Source: Tyzzerella sp.
Lineage (GTDB): Bacteria; Bacillota; Clostridia; Lachnospirales; Lachnospiraceae
DNA length: 64,000 nucleotides
Direction of reading: 5' to 3'
Assembly: GCA_017416155.1 (NCBI GenBank)
Contig: JAFQDE010000021.1
Span: 93,843-157,842 of the forward strand
Shown here one piece after another: positions 18,084 to 25,813 of this stretch (positions are counted from its first letter, which is position 1; every line of letters begins with the position of its first letter). Made by a program: the position numbers and the translations under genes. Below the pieces are notes generated by a model that was not told the DNA's origin, searched no databases, and saw only the letters and a list, made by a program, of their open reading frames with translations.

Positions 18084-18197
18084 TCATTCAATCTTTCCAC
18101 ATTTTGTACATCTTCGTACATATCCACGTTTCTTGTCCCAATGCTTTCTGTATTTGTGCTTACAGAAATGTTGTCTTATTCTTGAAAATATACTCAT
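18084..18197 (-). CDS. 37-residue zinc-ribbon-like phage peptide
   Basis: A very short reading frame: ATG at 18197 with AAGGAG eight bases upstream, TGA at 18084. The peptide is basic, has an N-terminal C-x3-H pair (residues 12 and 16 to 19) and ends C-T-K-C-G-K, so it could bind a zinc ion. It sits between portal and scaffold genes. Function unknown. Confidence 0.6.
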   Translation of the reverse strand: MSIFSRIRQHFCKHKYRKHWDKKRGYVRRCTKCGKIE

Positions 18198-18208
18198 TAT
18201 TCTGCTCC

Positions 18209-19954
18209 TTAATTATCATCCGGATTATCTGCTATCTCTTCTTCATCTTCTGTTGTCTCTTCCACAGGAACCTGATTCTGCACATCCATCATTTGTTGTC
18301 TTTGCATTTCAGGATCACCCATGAAAAATTGCTGTGCAGACTGCTGCATGAGTTGCGCCTGCATATTTATTTCGCTAATCTTGCGTTGTTCTTCCCTGAT
18401 ATTCTCTACCGCCTCTAATATCTTTATTTTTGGCGATACGCTATCATCATCCAAAAGATTTGCATAAATCTCTAATTCATTCACCTTTTGTGGCGTAAAC
18501 ATCCCTGCTGTAAAAAAGTTCTCAATTGTCTGCTCCTGTGCAAATCGGTCGTATGGACTCTTTGGAGTAACATCAACCTTAACAGTTGCTTGAAGCTGTC
18601 TTAATGTAATCTGAGGAATTCTTACAAGTTGTATTACTTTTTCATTTGTCTGTGGGTCTGTCACTTCATCCTGTAATTGGATTCCATCCGGCGAATATAC
18701 AATGATGTATTCCAACCAAATCTTTGCGCCATTCTCCAAGAAACGTTTAAAACCTGTTTTCTGTTCTGTTACTGGGCTCTGTGAAGCCTGCTGCACTGCC
18801 AATATTGCGCGTCCTGAAGCATCTTCTGGATTCACCTGTCCTGTTGCCACCTCTCCTGCACCTGCAAGTTCTCTTGTAATGTTAATCAAATCCTGCTGCA
18901 GTTCTTTTACATCTGGTGACATTTGCGCCGGCGCAATTGTTCCAACCACTTTCTTTACATCCTCAACTGTATTTCCTTTGGTTTTTATAACGGCGCCAAC
19001 TTTGTTTAGGGCACTTGGGTTTGCTACCTTGTCTGTATCGACCACTTTTTGCGGATATGCCTGGTGTTTCACAGTAAGAACACGTCTTACTTCTGTCTTA
19101 TTCACTTCTATTTGGTTTGGAATAAGACACCTTACTTCTCCTTCACCTCTTGCACTTCCTTCTCTTTCTTCCCAGTTAAAGTGCGCTATAGGGTATCTTG
19201 TTAATCCCGTATCCTGTTCTTTTACAATTTCAATCCAACGAGTTGCAGAAGAAAAATGCACAGTTCCATCTTTCTTATAGAATTTGAATACAATTGTCAC
19301 CATGTTGTCTAATTCTTCTTTCGCTGCGTCTCCGCTTTCCTCACTGGTATCGTTATCACCAACAATAAAGTATGTGTCTTCTTCGCTCATTCCTGCTGCC
19401 AATGCATACGCTACAGCATTTGAAACCGCCATACGTCTGCGTATTAAGATATAAGGCTGTGATTCAATGTCATCGTCATTCTCATTGCCATAATAGATAT
19501 CGTTTTTCTTTACAATTTCATTAACCGGCATCTTTGATTCTTCGTCCCAATATACGTACAAAATACCTTCGTCATTAATGGAGGCATCTTTTGTCAGCTT
19601 TCTTACTTTGAAATCCATCTCGTCTTTTTCCCAGACGCTGGCCGCATAACGATTCAACATCTCACAGATGCGCTCTGCTTGTTTTGCAAACTCTCGGTTT
19701 TCAAAGTTTTGTGATGAAAAATGAATGGCATATAAATTGTCGTGAATGACTGCATTTTTATATTTCACTATTGGTTTAATGAAATTTTTCTGCACCGGTT
19801 CCACTTCGCCCAGTTTTACACCCTCCCACTGGTTTCCATTGTAGAAGCGATAATTTTTGTCTGTGTCTGTGTATATTCCGGTCAGTCTGTGATAATTTCT
19901 GCCCTTTTCATATAAAGCCCATATGGGCGTTTCTTTGATTTCCTCAATTCTCAC
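18209..19954 (-). CDS. Phage portal protein (P22-like)
   Basis: About 581 residues. It forms the dodecameric ring at the packaging vertex. Landmarks are the early K-N-F-I-K-P-I-V-x-Y block, the P-I-A-H-F-N-W-E-E-R stretch mid-protein, G-x-N-P-E-D-A-S-G-R-A-I-L near 385-400 typical of P22-type portals, and a Gln/acidic tail after about 525. Two GTG starts are possible; the one at 19954 has AGAGGTG six bases upstream and is preferred over the GTG at 19963, which lies inside that site. Gene order terminase-portal-scaffold-coat supports the call. Confidence 0.85.
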   Translation of the reverse strand: MRIEEIKETPIWALYEKGRNYHRLTGIYTDTDKNYRFYNGNQWEGVKLGEVEPVQKNFIKPIVKYKNAVIHDNLYAIHFSSQNFENREFAKQAERICEMLNRYAASVWEKDEMDFKVRKLTKDASINDEGILYVYWDEESKMPVNEIVKKNDIYYGNENDDDIESQPYILIRRRMAVSNAVAYALAAGMSEEDTYFIVGDNDTSEESGDAAKEELDNMVTIVFKFYKKDGTVHFSSATRWIEIVKEQDTGLTRYPIAHFNWEEREGSARGEGEVRCLIPNQIEVNKTEVRRVLTVKHQAYPQKVVDTDKVANPSALNKVGAVIKTKGNTVEDVKKVVGTIAPAQMSPDVKELQQDLINITRELAGAGEVATGQVNPEDASGRAILAVQQASQSPVTEQKTGFKRFLENGAKIWLEYIIVYSPDGIQLQDEVTDPQTNEKVIQLVRIPQITLRQLQATVKVDVTPKSPYDRFAQEQTIENFFTAGMFTPQKVNELEIYANLLDDDSVSPKIKILEAVENIREEQRKISEINMQAQLMQQSAQQFFMGDPEMQRQQMMDVQNQVPVEETTEDEEEIADNPDDN

Positions 19955-19965
19955 TTCTTTCACCT

Positions 19966-20229
19966 CTATTCCGGTATATCTTTTTGTCCATGCGGAGTAC
20001 CATCATAAGTCTCCACATTGCTCAAAATTACTTCTAATCGTTTTGCTTCCTTGTCTGCTTCTTTTTTCTCTCTACATTCATTCCATGCCTTTATTGGATT
20101 TTGTATTGGCGCCTTAATTTCCTCACCTTTATCCACGTTTTGTCTAACTCTTGCGCCAACATAAAAGCACGCCATATTTAGCGTGTTTACAACTGCTGCC
20201 GTTATTAAGATAATTATTGCTGTCTGCAT
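19966..20229 (-). CDS. Small phage membrane protein between terminase and portal
   Basis: Protein of 87 residues with one N-terminal membrane helix (about 3-24) and a charged helical remainder. AAAGGA precedes the ATG. Such single-span proteins recur beside terminase/portal genes in clostridial podoviruses. Function unknown. Confidence 0.6.
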   Translation of the reverse strand: MQTAIIILITAAVVNTLNMACFYVGARVRQNVDKGEEIKAPIQNPIKAWNECREKKEADKEAKRLEVILSNVETYDGTPHGQKDIPE

Positions 20230-20241
20230 CGGTTTTCCTTT

Positions 20242-22032
20242 CTAGACTATTGTTATATCTTCTCCGTAGTCATATTGTGTTTCTTTCTTTTTCTGTGCAT
20301 TAAAATGCATGTGTGGTGGAATATCCATTTGGTCTTCTTCTCCAAAAGTCACCTCTTCTTTCGCTTCATAAGCTATTGCTAGACCCATCATCTGGTCATC
20401 ATGTCCACCTTCCGGTGCTTCTACTTTTCCTTTTTCATTCTTGATTATAGTTAAGAGTTCTTCCAGTGTATCCATATCATAAATCAACTCCGTATGTTCT
20501 CTCACAATCTCTATGAGTCTTGCTATAATAGTTGGTCTTGTTAGTGTTGTTGTCTTGAATCCGAAGTACTTCTCCATCTTGTGCGTGTATGTATCCTGCT
20601 TATATCTTACATACATATTCGGATATCCAAGCCTCTGCAGTTCCATAATTGGATAACTGCTATAATTTGTTTCAATACACATCAGCGCCCATTTATAATA
20701 AGCCCCCAAACAATACATCTGTTTTGCGTACTGATCTTCATCAAATTGATGCTTCAATACAGCCACCTGCTGCCCTGTTCTTGCATCCAGTACATGTCCA
20801 GTAAACCAGTCACTTCCCTCACCGGCGGTATCTCCACCTATACAGTATTTTGTTATACGCGGTGTGTTCGGAAGCTGATAGATTTTTACATAACCATTTC
20901 TATCCGGTACCCATCTGATGTTTGTAATCTTCAGACCGTCATAATCATAAATGAAATATCCAACCTTTATAGGTCTTTCAAGTTGTTCGATTCTCGCTAG
21001 TATCTTCTCTGTGTCAAACACAGTTGCGCCAGATAACAAGAACGCCTCGTGTGGTGTACAAGGATACTCCTGCTTGATTGTGTTTTTATCAAGAAATCCT
21101 TTGTATTTTTTGTAATACCAATAGAGCTGTTCGTGGTCTAATTTTATCTCATCTCTGAGCCATTTTAGGCGCTCCCAAATCCATTCTGTGTGCTTATCGA
21201 TATTCCCGTCGAATTCAGTCTTTACTGAATCTGCAGGGAATTTCAATCTGTATTCTGGAGTCTTCCACCATGCGTAAAAGCAATTAATGTGTTCTCCACT
21301 ATCCCACATCTTTTTATAGTCATTAAAACCATTAGCTGTGGTCTCATATATTTTAATACAGTCCTTCGTAAAAGCTTGACCAAGCGCTGCTTGGATTGAT
21401 GATATTCCATCTCTCCAAAACGCACATTCAGAACCATGAAAAAAGTTGATTGTACGCGAACGTCCTACGTCTTTCGTAGCCGTATCTACGGACCAACTGC
21501 TGTTTAACTCTGAAAATAGTAACTGCCTTCGGTTATTGAATTTCTCCGTTGGTTTTAACGGCTCTGGAAGCTGTGAATACGGATATTTTGCTTTGTTTTG
21601 AAATATTGCTTCCGTGTTGCTACTTTCATCCGCAAGTGTAAAACCTTCAAAGTTACGATTGAGTATGCTACATGCCAGTTGATATGCCGTTACAAGCGTT
21701 GTAAAACCCTGCTGACGACCTTTGAGGATTAGTATGGATATTTCCGGTATTAATCCTGCTGCATAATCCTTTTTCGCTTGATTTAATGTCTCGACAAACT
21801 CTTTTTGAACCGCGTTTAAAAAGAATGGTCTGGTTTTTTTGTCCTTATCAACAACAATAAAGAAGAGTTCTATTAACTTCTCCGGATATATTCTTACTTC
21901 ATCCCGTAATTTGCTGTTTACAAGTAATTCATCAGCAATCGCAGAACGCAGTTTCTTATCATGCTCAATGGATCCAAGTTCTTCCCATTTTGCCTTACGC
22001 CGTTCAATCAGATAATCTGCAGTGTATGTCAT
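20242..22032 (-). CDS. terL: Terminase large subunit
   Basis: Protein of 596 residues. The ATPase domain has the Walker A-type K-G-R-Q-Q-G-F-T-T at 104-112 and a Walker B-type region H-G-S-E-C-A-F-W at 199-206. The C-terminal nuclease domain has G-G-D-T-A-G-E-G-S-D near residue 400 and G-G-H-D-D-Q-M-M near 550, which supply the metal-binding acidic residues. It powers and cuts DNA during head filling. The start overlaps the small-subunit stop (ATGA), indicating translational coupling. Confidence 0.92.
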   Translation of the reverse strand: MTYTADYLIERRKAKWEELGSIEHDKKLRSAIADELLVNSKLRDEVRIYPEKLIELFFIVVDKDKKTRPFFLNAVQKEFVETLNQAKKDYAAGLIPEISILILKGRQQGFTTLVTAYQLACSILNRNFEGFTLADESSNTEAIFQNKAKYPYSQLPEPLKPTEKFNNRRQLLFSELNSSWSVDTATKDVGRSRTINFFHGSECAFWRDGISSIQAALGQAFTKDCIKIYETTANGFNDYKKMWDSGEHINCFYAWWKTPEYRLKFPADSVKTEFDGNIDKHTEWIWERLKWLRDEIKLDHEQLYWYYKKYKGFLDKNTIKQEYPCTPHEAFLLSGATVFDTEKILARIEQLERPIKVGYFIYDYDGLKITNIRWVPDRNGYVKIYQLPNTPRITKYCIGGDTAGEGSDWFTGHVLDARTGQQVAVLKHQFDEDQYAKQMYCLGAYYKWALMCIETNYSSYPIMELQRLGYPNMYVRYKQDTYTHKMEKYFGFKTTTLTRPTIIARLIEIVREHTELIYDMDTLEELLTIIKNEKGKVEAPEGGHDDQMMGLAIAYEAKEEVTFGEEDQMDIPPHMHFNAQKKKETQYDYGEDITIV

Positions 22033-22454
22033 AGCAAGTCCTCTAATTTATAATGCTCCGTCACTTCAACTTCCTGTTTTTCTTTCCATCCCTCGAAGTT
22101 GTTTGCTAGGCTGAATTTTGCTCCATTAGCACTGTTTTTATCAAACAAACACTCTTCTGTATACTGCTCCACGCGTGCGCGTGCGCGCATTATCGTGTCC
22201 ATAAATTCTTTCTTGCCTTCATAGTTAAGTAACGACTGACGGCTCGAAAAACCAAGCGCGTTCGCAAGTCCGCTCATAGTTAAAGGTCTTGCACCTACAA
22301 TCACAGGCATTCCGTTTTTGTCTGTAAAAATGCTTCCATCCTCGTTTTTTAACACTTCTCCTTCGCATTCTTTGAAGTAATTGTCGATTTTTTCTTGCAT
22401 TTCTTCTTTGTTTTTGAATTTTGGTGGCCTTCCGACCGATTTCTTTTTAGCCAT
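22029..22454 (-). CDS. terS: Terminase small subunit
   Basis: About 141 residues from the ATG at 22454, chosen because AGGAGGTG lies just upstream; the longer reading begins in front of it. A Lys-rich start with V-G-R-P-P-K-F, a DNA-binding helix region (L-T-M-S-G-L-A-N-A-L-G-F-S) and a C-terminal N-F-E-G-W-K match small terminase/DNA-packaging proteins. It would recognise the packaging site and recruit TerL. It is the first gene after the terminator at 22477-22508, so the late transcript seems to begin nearby. Confidence 0.8.
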   Translation of the reverse strand: MAKKKSVGRPPKFKNKEEMQEKIDNYFKECEGEVLKNEDGSIFTDKNGMPVIVGARPLTMSGLANALGFSSRQSLLNYEGKKEFMDTIMRARARVEQYTEECLFDKNSANGAKFSLANNFEGWKEKQEVEVTEHYKLEDLL

Positions 22455-22476
22455 CAGGCTCACCTCCTTTTGCACA

Positions 22477-22508
22477 TAAAAAACGCCCTGCTTCCAGGAC
22501 GTTTTTTG
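22477..22508 (-). terminator. Strong terminator upstream of the terminase genes
   Basis: Stem ACGTCCTG / CAGGGCGT (one G-T pair) with a GAAG loop at 22483-22502, flanked by an A-run and a T-run so it can work in both directions. It separates the regulator gene from terS. It is a natural target for antitermination by a late regulator, which is inference. Confidence 0.8.
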
Positions 22509-22580
22509 CACTTATGTCTTTAGGAGGAATCAGTGTTTTCACTTCATCCACTATAATAATAACATACATTTTTATGAATT

Positions 22581-23006
22581 TTATGAATCTTTCAAATATT
22601 TATCAATTTTTAGCGAGACACTGCTTTGGTCATAACCAATTAACTCCCCTACTTTTCGTTGTGACATTCTCTTTTCCCCAAGATACATCAGTTCAAAAAT
22701 TTCTCTTACAGTAATGTCGTCTATTGATGTAATAAAGTTCTTAACCTCTGTTTCTATTTTCTCATAAGTCTTCAATCGGTTTTCTTTTTCCCTAATTCGT
22801 TCTTTGATCATTGTTGCTTGCTTTGGTTCGGCCATTCTTACTGTGGCATGACTTTTTATGTAAGGGAACTCTTTGCTTGACCTTGTAACTTTCCCTGCAA
22901 CTTCAGGTACCGCATCTAATTGGGTATATAGTTTTTCAATTTCTCGCTTTAGTTTCGGTTTTTCTCTCTGTATTACTCGATACTGATTTAATTTTTGCTT
23001 GTCCAC
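22581..23006 (-). CDS. Phage late-gene transcription regulator (RinA/ArpU-like)
   Basis: About 141 residues. The N-terminal half is a charged helical region. The C-terminal ~55 residues look like a sigma-region-4-type helix-turn-helix (Q-R-K-V-G-E-L-I-G-Y-D-Q-S-S-V-S) ending in a short basic helix. Proteins of this build sit just before terminase genes in Firmicutes phages and activate the late operon. I prefer the GTG at 23006 because AGGGGTG lies six bases upstream; an in-frame longer reading exists. Confidence 0.7.
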   Translation of the reverse strand: MDKQKLNQYRVIQREKPKLKREIEKLYTQLDAVPEVAGKVTRSSKEFPYIKSHATVRMAEPKQATMIKERIREKENRLKTYEKIETEVKNFITSIDDITVREIFELMYLGEKRMSQRKVGELIGYDQSSVSLKIDKYLKDS

Positions 23007-23172
23007 CGGAATCACCCCTTTGTATATCATATGGTGGTCTTCTAAACCATTTCTTTGCACTCTCTTTTACTGGTTGTCTTTCTATCGCATCTAGTTCGCC
23101 TATGGCGTTTAGTTTATGCTCCGTTGGCGTTTTCTGTCTCATGGTTGTCACTTTCTCTCTGACTGCTGCCAT
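22936..23172 (-). CDS. Possible small basic phage protein (uncertain)
   Basis: A 78-codon frame filling the gap between the membrane protein and the late regulator and overlapping both. The middle (K-L-N-A-I-G-E-L-D-A-I-E) reads like real protein, followed by K-K-W-F-R-R-P-P-Y-D. Ribosome sites for the first ATG and the ATG at codon 11 are weak. The C-terminal ~23 residues lie inside the next gene. No family recognised. Confidence 0.4.
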   Translation of the reverse strand: MAAVREKVTTMRQKTPTEHKLNAIGELDAIERQPVKESAKKWFRRPPYDIQRGDSGGQAKIKSVSSNTERKTETKARN

Positions 23173-23396
23173 CTGCAGTTCTGTGTACCGACTGCTGCCC
23201 TTGGCGGTCTATTGTGTCCTGCTACCCTACGTTTTCTTTTGTGTTTCCTTCGCAATATTCCACGACCGAACCTCATTAGTCTTGCTAAGGCGTTTATAGA
23301 CCATAAGAACATTATGAATACAATTGCTATGGATCCGCCGATTACAATCCACATAAATACATCTACTGTATTCATTATGTATTCACCGTTGATCAT
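23148..23396 (-). CDS. Small phage membrane protein
   Basis: Protein of 82 residues with one strong membrane helix (about 12-35) and a highly basic C-terminal tail. GAGGTG precedes the ATG at 23396. It follows the small Cys-rich gene after the reverse transcriptase. Function unknown. Confidence 0.55.
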   Translation of the reverse strand: MINGEYIMNTVDVFMWIVIGGSIAIVFIMFLWSINALARLMRFGRGILRRKHKRKRRVAGHNRPPRAAVGTQNCRWQQSERK

Positions 23397-23412
23397 TGCC
23401 TGCCACCTCGCT

Positions 23413-23580
23413 TTATCTAATATTCACAGTGTTCTTTTTTGAAAAATTATCGCATCTGATATCTGTATGAAAACATTTGTTTTCCAGTAATCTTTCTTTA
23501 TCTCTGATTTCACTTTCAAACTTTTCCATGTTTCCTCGATGTATGCAAATATCTTCGTGTATACAATTATCACATTTCAT
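23413..23580 (-). CDS. 55-residue Cys/His-rich phage protein
   Basis: Begins M-K-C-D-N-C-I-H-E-D-I-C-I-H, a compact cluster able to bind metal, with two more Cys further on. GGAGGTG lies inside the end of the reverse transcriptase gene and the ATG shares one base with that gene's TGA (TGATG), so translation is probably coupled. Function unknown; it is not a known DGR component. Confidence 0.65.
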   Translation of the reverse strand: MKCDNCIHEDICIHRGNMEKFESEIRDKERLLENKCFHTDIRCDNFSKKNTVNIR

Positions 23581-24608
23581 CACTCGTCACCTCCTATTAA
23601 TTCTTTTACATACAAGTCCATGCTATGACAAAGTTTGATGCAATTCCCATGAGATGCGTGATTCTTCCATGCGTTGTATTTCTCATAGAACTTCTTATCT
23701 GTCATTTTGCCTTCTTTGACTGCTCTGGACCAGCTTCTAAGTTTCTTTTTGATTCTTCTCTTGTTTTCTCCAGATAACTTTCTTATGTACTTTCCTTCCG
23801 GTGTGACATAATGGTGAAATCCTAAAAACTTAATTCCTTTTCGGAATGGGACAATCTGTGTCTTTGCATTCAATGTGAGATTCAGTGTTTTTAAGAATTC
23901 CTCGATATTTCTTAAACATTCCTTCAGGTATTCTTTGTCCGGATGGATGAGGAAGAAGTCATCCATATACCTTCCGTAATGGTTAATTCCTAATTCGCCG
24001 GTGATAAACTTATCCATACCGTGCAGCATTAATAATGCGTGTACCTGCGCCACTTGGTTTCCAAGAGGTGCTCCAGGACTCTCTGTACTGTCAATAAACA
24101 GGTGGTTGAGCCAGATTGAATACTCATCCGTGAAATAACAATCTACTATGTCTTTTAATATCTCATGGTCGATACTGTAGAAGAACTTTGTGATATCACA
24201 CTTCAGGATCCATCCGGATGCGCCATGCTTTTCATAATGCTTTAGCATGTGTGTCTTCAGGCGGTCCATTCCGTACAACGTGCCTTTTCCTATCTGCCCG
24301 GCGTAATTATCTTTCATAAATATTTTCTCTAATCTTGGCAAAAGCACGTTATCACAGAAGCAGTGCTGCACTACCTTGTCTTTGAAGGAACAGGACTTAA
24401 TAACGCGTTCCTTAGGCTCGTATATCTTAAATTCGTTATACGGTGACATTTGGTAGGTTTGGTTTTCTAGTTGCTCCTTTAGTGTGATTACGCCTTCCAG
24501 AGCCATTGTAGAAAACTTTGCAGTACTGGAATTAAACTTCTTTCCGGACTTTGCTTTGCGATATGCTCTATACAGGTTCGAAAAGTCTGTGATAATGTCT
24601 TTGTCCAT
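23580..24608 (-). CDS. Diversity-generating retroelement reverse transcriptase
   Basis: Protein of 342 residues that copies the TR transcript into adenine-mutagenised cDNA. Catalytic motif A is K-C-D-I-T-K-F-F-Y-S-I-D at 136-147; motif C is Y-M-D-D at 214-217. The motif-4 segment reads G-A-P-L-G-N-Q-V-A-Q (179-188), a variant of the G-N-x2-S-Q signature usual in DGR enzymes, with Ala in place of Ser. D-N-Y-A-G-Q-I-G-K-G-T at 100-110 also matches DGR enzymes. There is no maturase or endonuclease domain, which separates it from group II intron enzymes. It follows avd and TR in the same direction and has an AAGGAG ribosome site. Context (TR, two VRs, avd) makes the call firm. Confidence 0.95.
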   Translation of the reverse strand: MDKDIITDFSNLYRAYRKAKSGKKFNSSTAKFSTMALEGVITLKEQLENQTYQMSPYNEFKIYEPKERVIKSCSFKDKVVQHCFCDNVLLPRLEKIFMKDNYAGQIGKGTLYGMDRLKTHMLKHYEKHGASGWILKCDITKFFYSIDHEILKDIVDCYFTDEYSIWLNHLFIDSTESPGAPLGNQVAQVHALLMLHGMDKFITGELGINHYGRYMDDFFLIHPDKEYLKECLRNIEEFLKTLNLTLNAKTQIVPFRKGIKFLGFHHYVTPEGKYIRKLSGENKRRIKKKLRSWSRAVKEGKMTDKKFYEKYNAWKNHASHGNCIKLCHSMDLYVKELIGGDE

Positions 24609-24628
24609 TGATACTCCTTTATATTTAC

Positions 24629-24641
24629 CCTTCCGGGAAGG
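24629..24641 (-). other. Small inverted repeat between TR and reverse transcriptase
   Basis: CCTTCC-G-GGAAGG, six-base arms, about 60 nt downstream of TR in the transcribed direction and 21 nt before the reverse transcriptase start. It may be part of the folded TR RNA that DGR enzymes need for priming; this is inference. Confidence 0.4.
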
Positions 24642-24703
24642 TTACGTGCTTTTTTGTATCTTCTTTCTGATTTCGGCTTATTGCCTACTCTGACTGTCTG
24701 TGT

Positions 24704-24777
24704 GATACAGAATGGGCGAACGGCGTTGTTGTTGTCGTAGTTGTTGTTGTTGATATTGCCCGACGGGGAAACAACGG
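24704..24777 (-). repeat. DGR template repeat (TR)
   Basis: A 74-nt non-coding template 25 nt after the avd stop. Read on the minus strand in the target frame, its 33-nt core encodes N I N N N N Y D N N N, almost all AAC/AAT codons, which under adenine mutagenesis can give most amino acids while avoiding stops. The 5' flank (GTTGTTTCCCCGTCGGGC) and 3' flank (GCCGTTCGCCC) match the variable repeats. Just beyond the GC-rich 3' flank, position 24710 differs from both VRs (TR ATTCTG, VRs ATTTTG on the coding strand), consistent with an IMH*/IMH difference. The core holds 19 adenines. Confidence 0.93.
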
Positions 24778-24802
24778 TTTATACAGCACGCAACCTGAAT
24801 GT

Positions 24803-25174
24803 TTATCTTTCTCTGTCTTTGGTTCTCCATCCAATCGTCATGTGTTTTATATCGCATACCATCTTGGACCAATATTGCATACTCTTCTGGCTTATGATTT
24901 CCAATTTGTGAGACATCTCTATGTAGAACAATAGTTGGTCGCAGTATGTAATGGCTTTTGTCTGAAGTTCTAGGCGCTCTCTTTTATATGCTTTTAAATC
25001 TGTTCTGTTTGCTTCATGGAGTTTTTCGTATATCTCAAGTGCTTTGTTTTGCATCTTGTCCACTAATGAAAACCTCCACTTCTTTGGATACCTATTACAG
25101 TTTGATGTTACACGAAGCGTATGCTCTGCGAGCTCCATTGCCTTTGTGATGACATCTAGTTTATCGTTTGACAT
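24803..25174 (-). CDS. avd: Avd-like DGR accessory protein
   Basis: Protein of 123 residues, all-helical with a basic surface, matching the four-helix-bundle Avd/S23 type. Recognisable points are R-Y-P-K-K-W-R-F near 28-35, the long second helix with A-L-E-I-Y, E-A-N-R near 54-57, and a C-terminal W-S-K-M ... G-W-R. Avd forms a pentamer that binds the reverse transcriptase and TR RNA and is needed for mutagenic homing (known from Bordetella phage). It lies between target 1 and TR, overlapping the end of target 1 by 19 nt; AGAGGA ribosome site. Confidence 0.85.
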   Translation of the reverse strand: MSNDKLDVITKAMELAEHTLRVTSNCNRYPKKWRFSLVDKMQNKALEIYEKLHEANRTDLKAYKRERLELQTKAITYCDQLLFYIEMSHKLEIISQKSMQYWSKMVCDIKHMTIGWRTKDRER

Positions 25175-25809
25175 TTACTCTTCCTCTGATTCAAAGATTG
25201 TAGATGAAAGATACAAAATGGGCGAACGGCGCCGTCGTCGTCGAAGCTGAAGTAGTCGAAGTTGCAGTTGCGGATATCGCCCGACGGGGACACAACGCGA
25301 ACCCATCTTGAATCATTATTGCATTTTGTGCTATCCGGTGTAATGGTCCACCACCAATAATTTTCCGTGTTTGGAATCATGCTTCTGTAGATTCTGTACT
25401 CATCTACTGTTACTAGCGAAACCTTATCCTCACACATGCCATATTCCGTTTGGCCGTCTAGCGACAACAAATCTCTTTGGAATGAAACGATATTCTCTTC
25501 TCCTACTTCTGAAGCAAGCTTTTCTAAGAACTCTGTGTTTAAATATTTCCGCAATGCTGACTTTGTCCAATCGTTGCAAGAGGAGTCAAACTGCATGCCT
25601 TCTTTGATTCTTTCTGCGAGACATAAGAATCCTTTGTCTGTCTTATCGAGTACTTTCCACTTCATGTCTGCAATTTCAATTTCGTCTCCAATTTTTGGTT
25701 GTGGAAGTTTTCGTGTTACTTTGAGTGTTGCAAGTTCCTCTTTTACTTCCTGAAGTTCTTTTTCTGCCTTTTCGATTTTACTTTCGATTGCTTTTAATTT
25801 TCTTCTCAT
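25156..25809 (-). CDS. DGR target protein 1 (DUF6273-like, C-type-lectin-type variable domain)
   Basis: About 217 residues. The N-terminal ~40 residues are a coiled coil (L-K-A-I-E-S-K-I-E-K-A-E-K-E-L). The rest resembles DUF6273: G-D-E-I-E-I-A-D-M-K-W-K-V-L near the start, W-W-W-T-I-T-P near 155, then V-V-S-P-S-G and A-V-R-P-F-C framing the variable segment at the C-terminus. The variable residues are D I R N C N F D Y F S F D D D G. The ATG at 25809 is preferred (GAAGGGAG upstream, five bases after the previous stop); the longer reading uses TTG. By analogy with other DGR targets it should bind a ligand through the variable face. Where it resides (virion or cell) is not known. Confidence 0.88.
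   Translation of the reverse strand: MRRKLKAIESKIEKAEKELQEVKEELATLKVTRKLPQPKIGDEIEIADMKWKVLDKTDKGFLCLAERIKEGMQFDSSCNDWTKSALRKYLNTEFLEKLASEVGEENIVSFQRDLLSLDGQTEYGMCEDKVSLVTVDEYRIYRSMIPNTENYWWWTITPDSTKCNNDSRWVRVVSPSGDIRNCNFDYFSFDDDGAVRPFCIFHLQSLNQRKSKCQTIN
25210..25297 (-). repeat. DGR variable repeat 1 (VR1), 15 nt longer than TR
   Basis: Matches TR at both flanks (one mismatch, T to G, in the 5' flank). Within the core, the first 11 codons differ from TR at 10 bases, all opposite TR adenines. An extra 15 nt follow that align to the TR unit Y-D-N-N-N with five further changes, again only at adenines. It occupies the end of target gene 1. Confidence 0.92.
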
Positions 25810-25813
25810 GTTT

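Noticed and set aside
23580-24608. Reverse transcriptase as a retron or group II intron enzyme
   Set aside because: No msr/msd-like inverted-repeat RNA and no maturase or endonuclease domain; TR, VRs and Avd are all present.
24678-24872. An open frame of 64 codons covering the TR
   Set aside because: It is a different frame from the VR-coding frame, has no good ribosome site and overlaps the Avd gene end; the region is better explained as the non-coding template.
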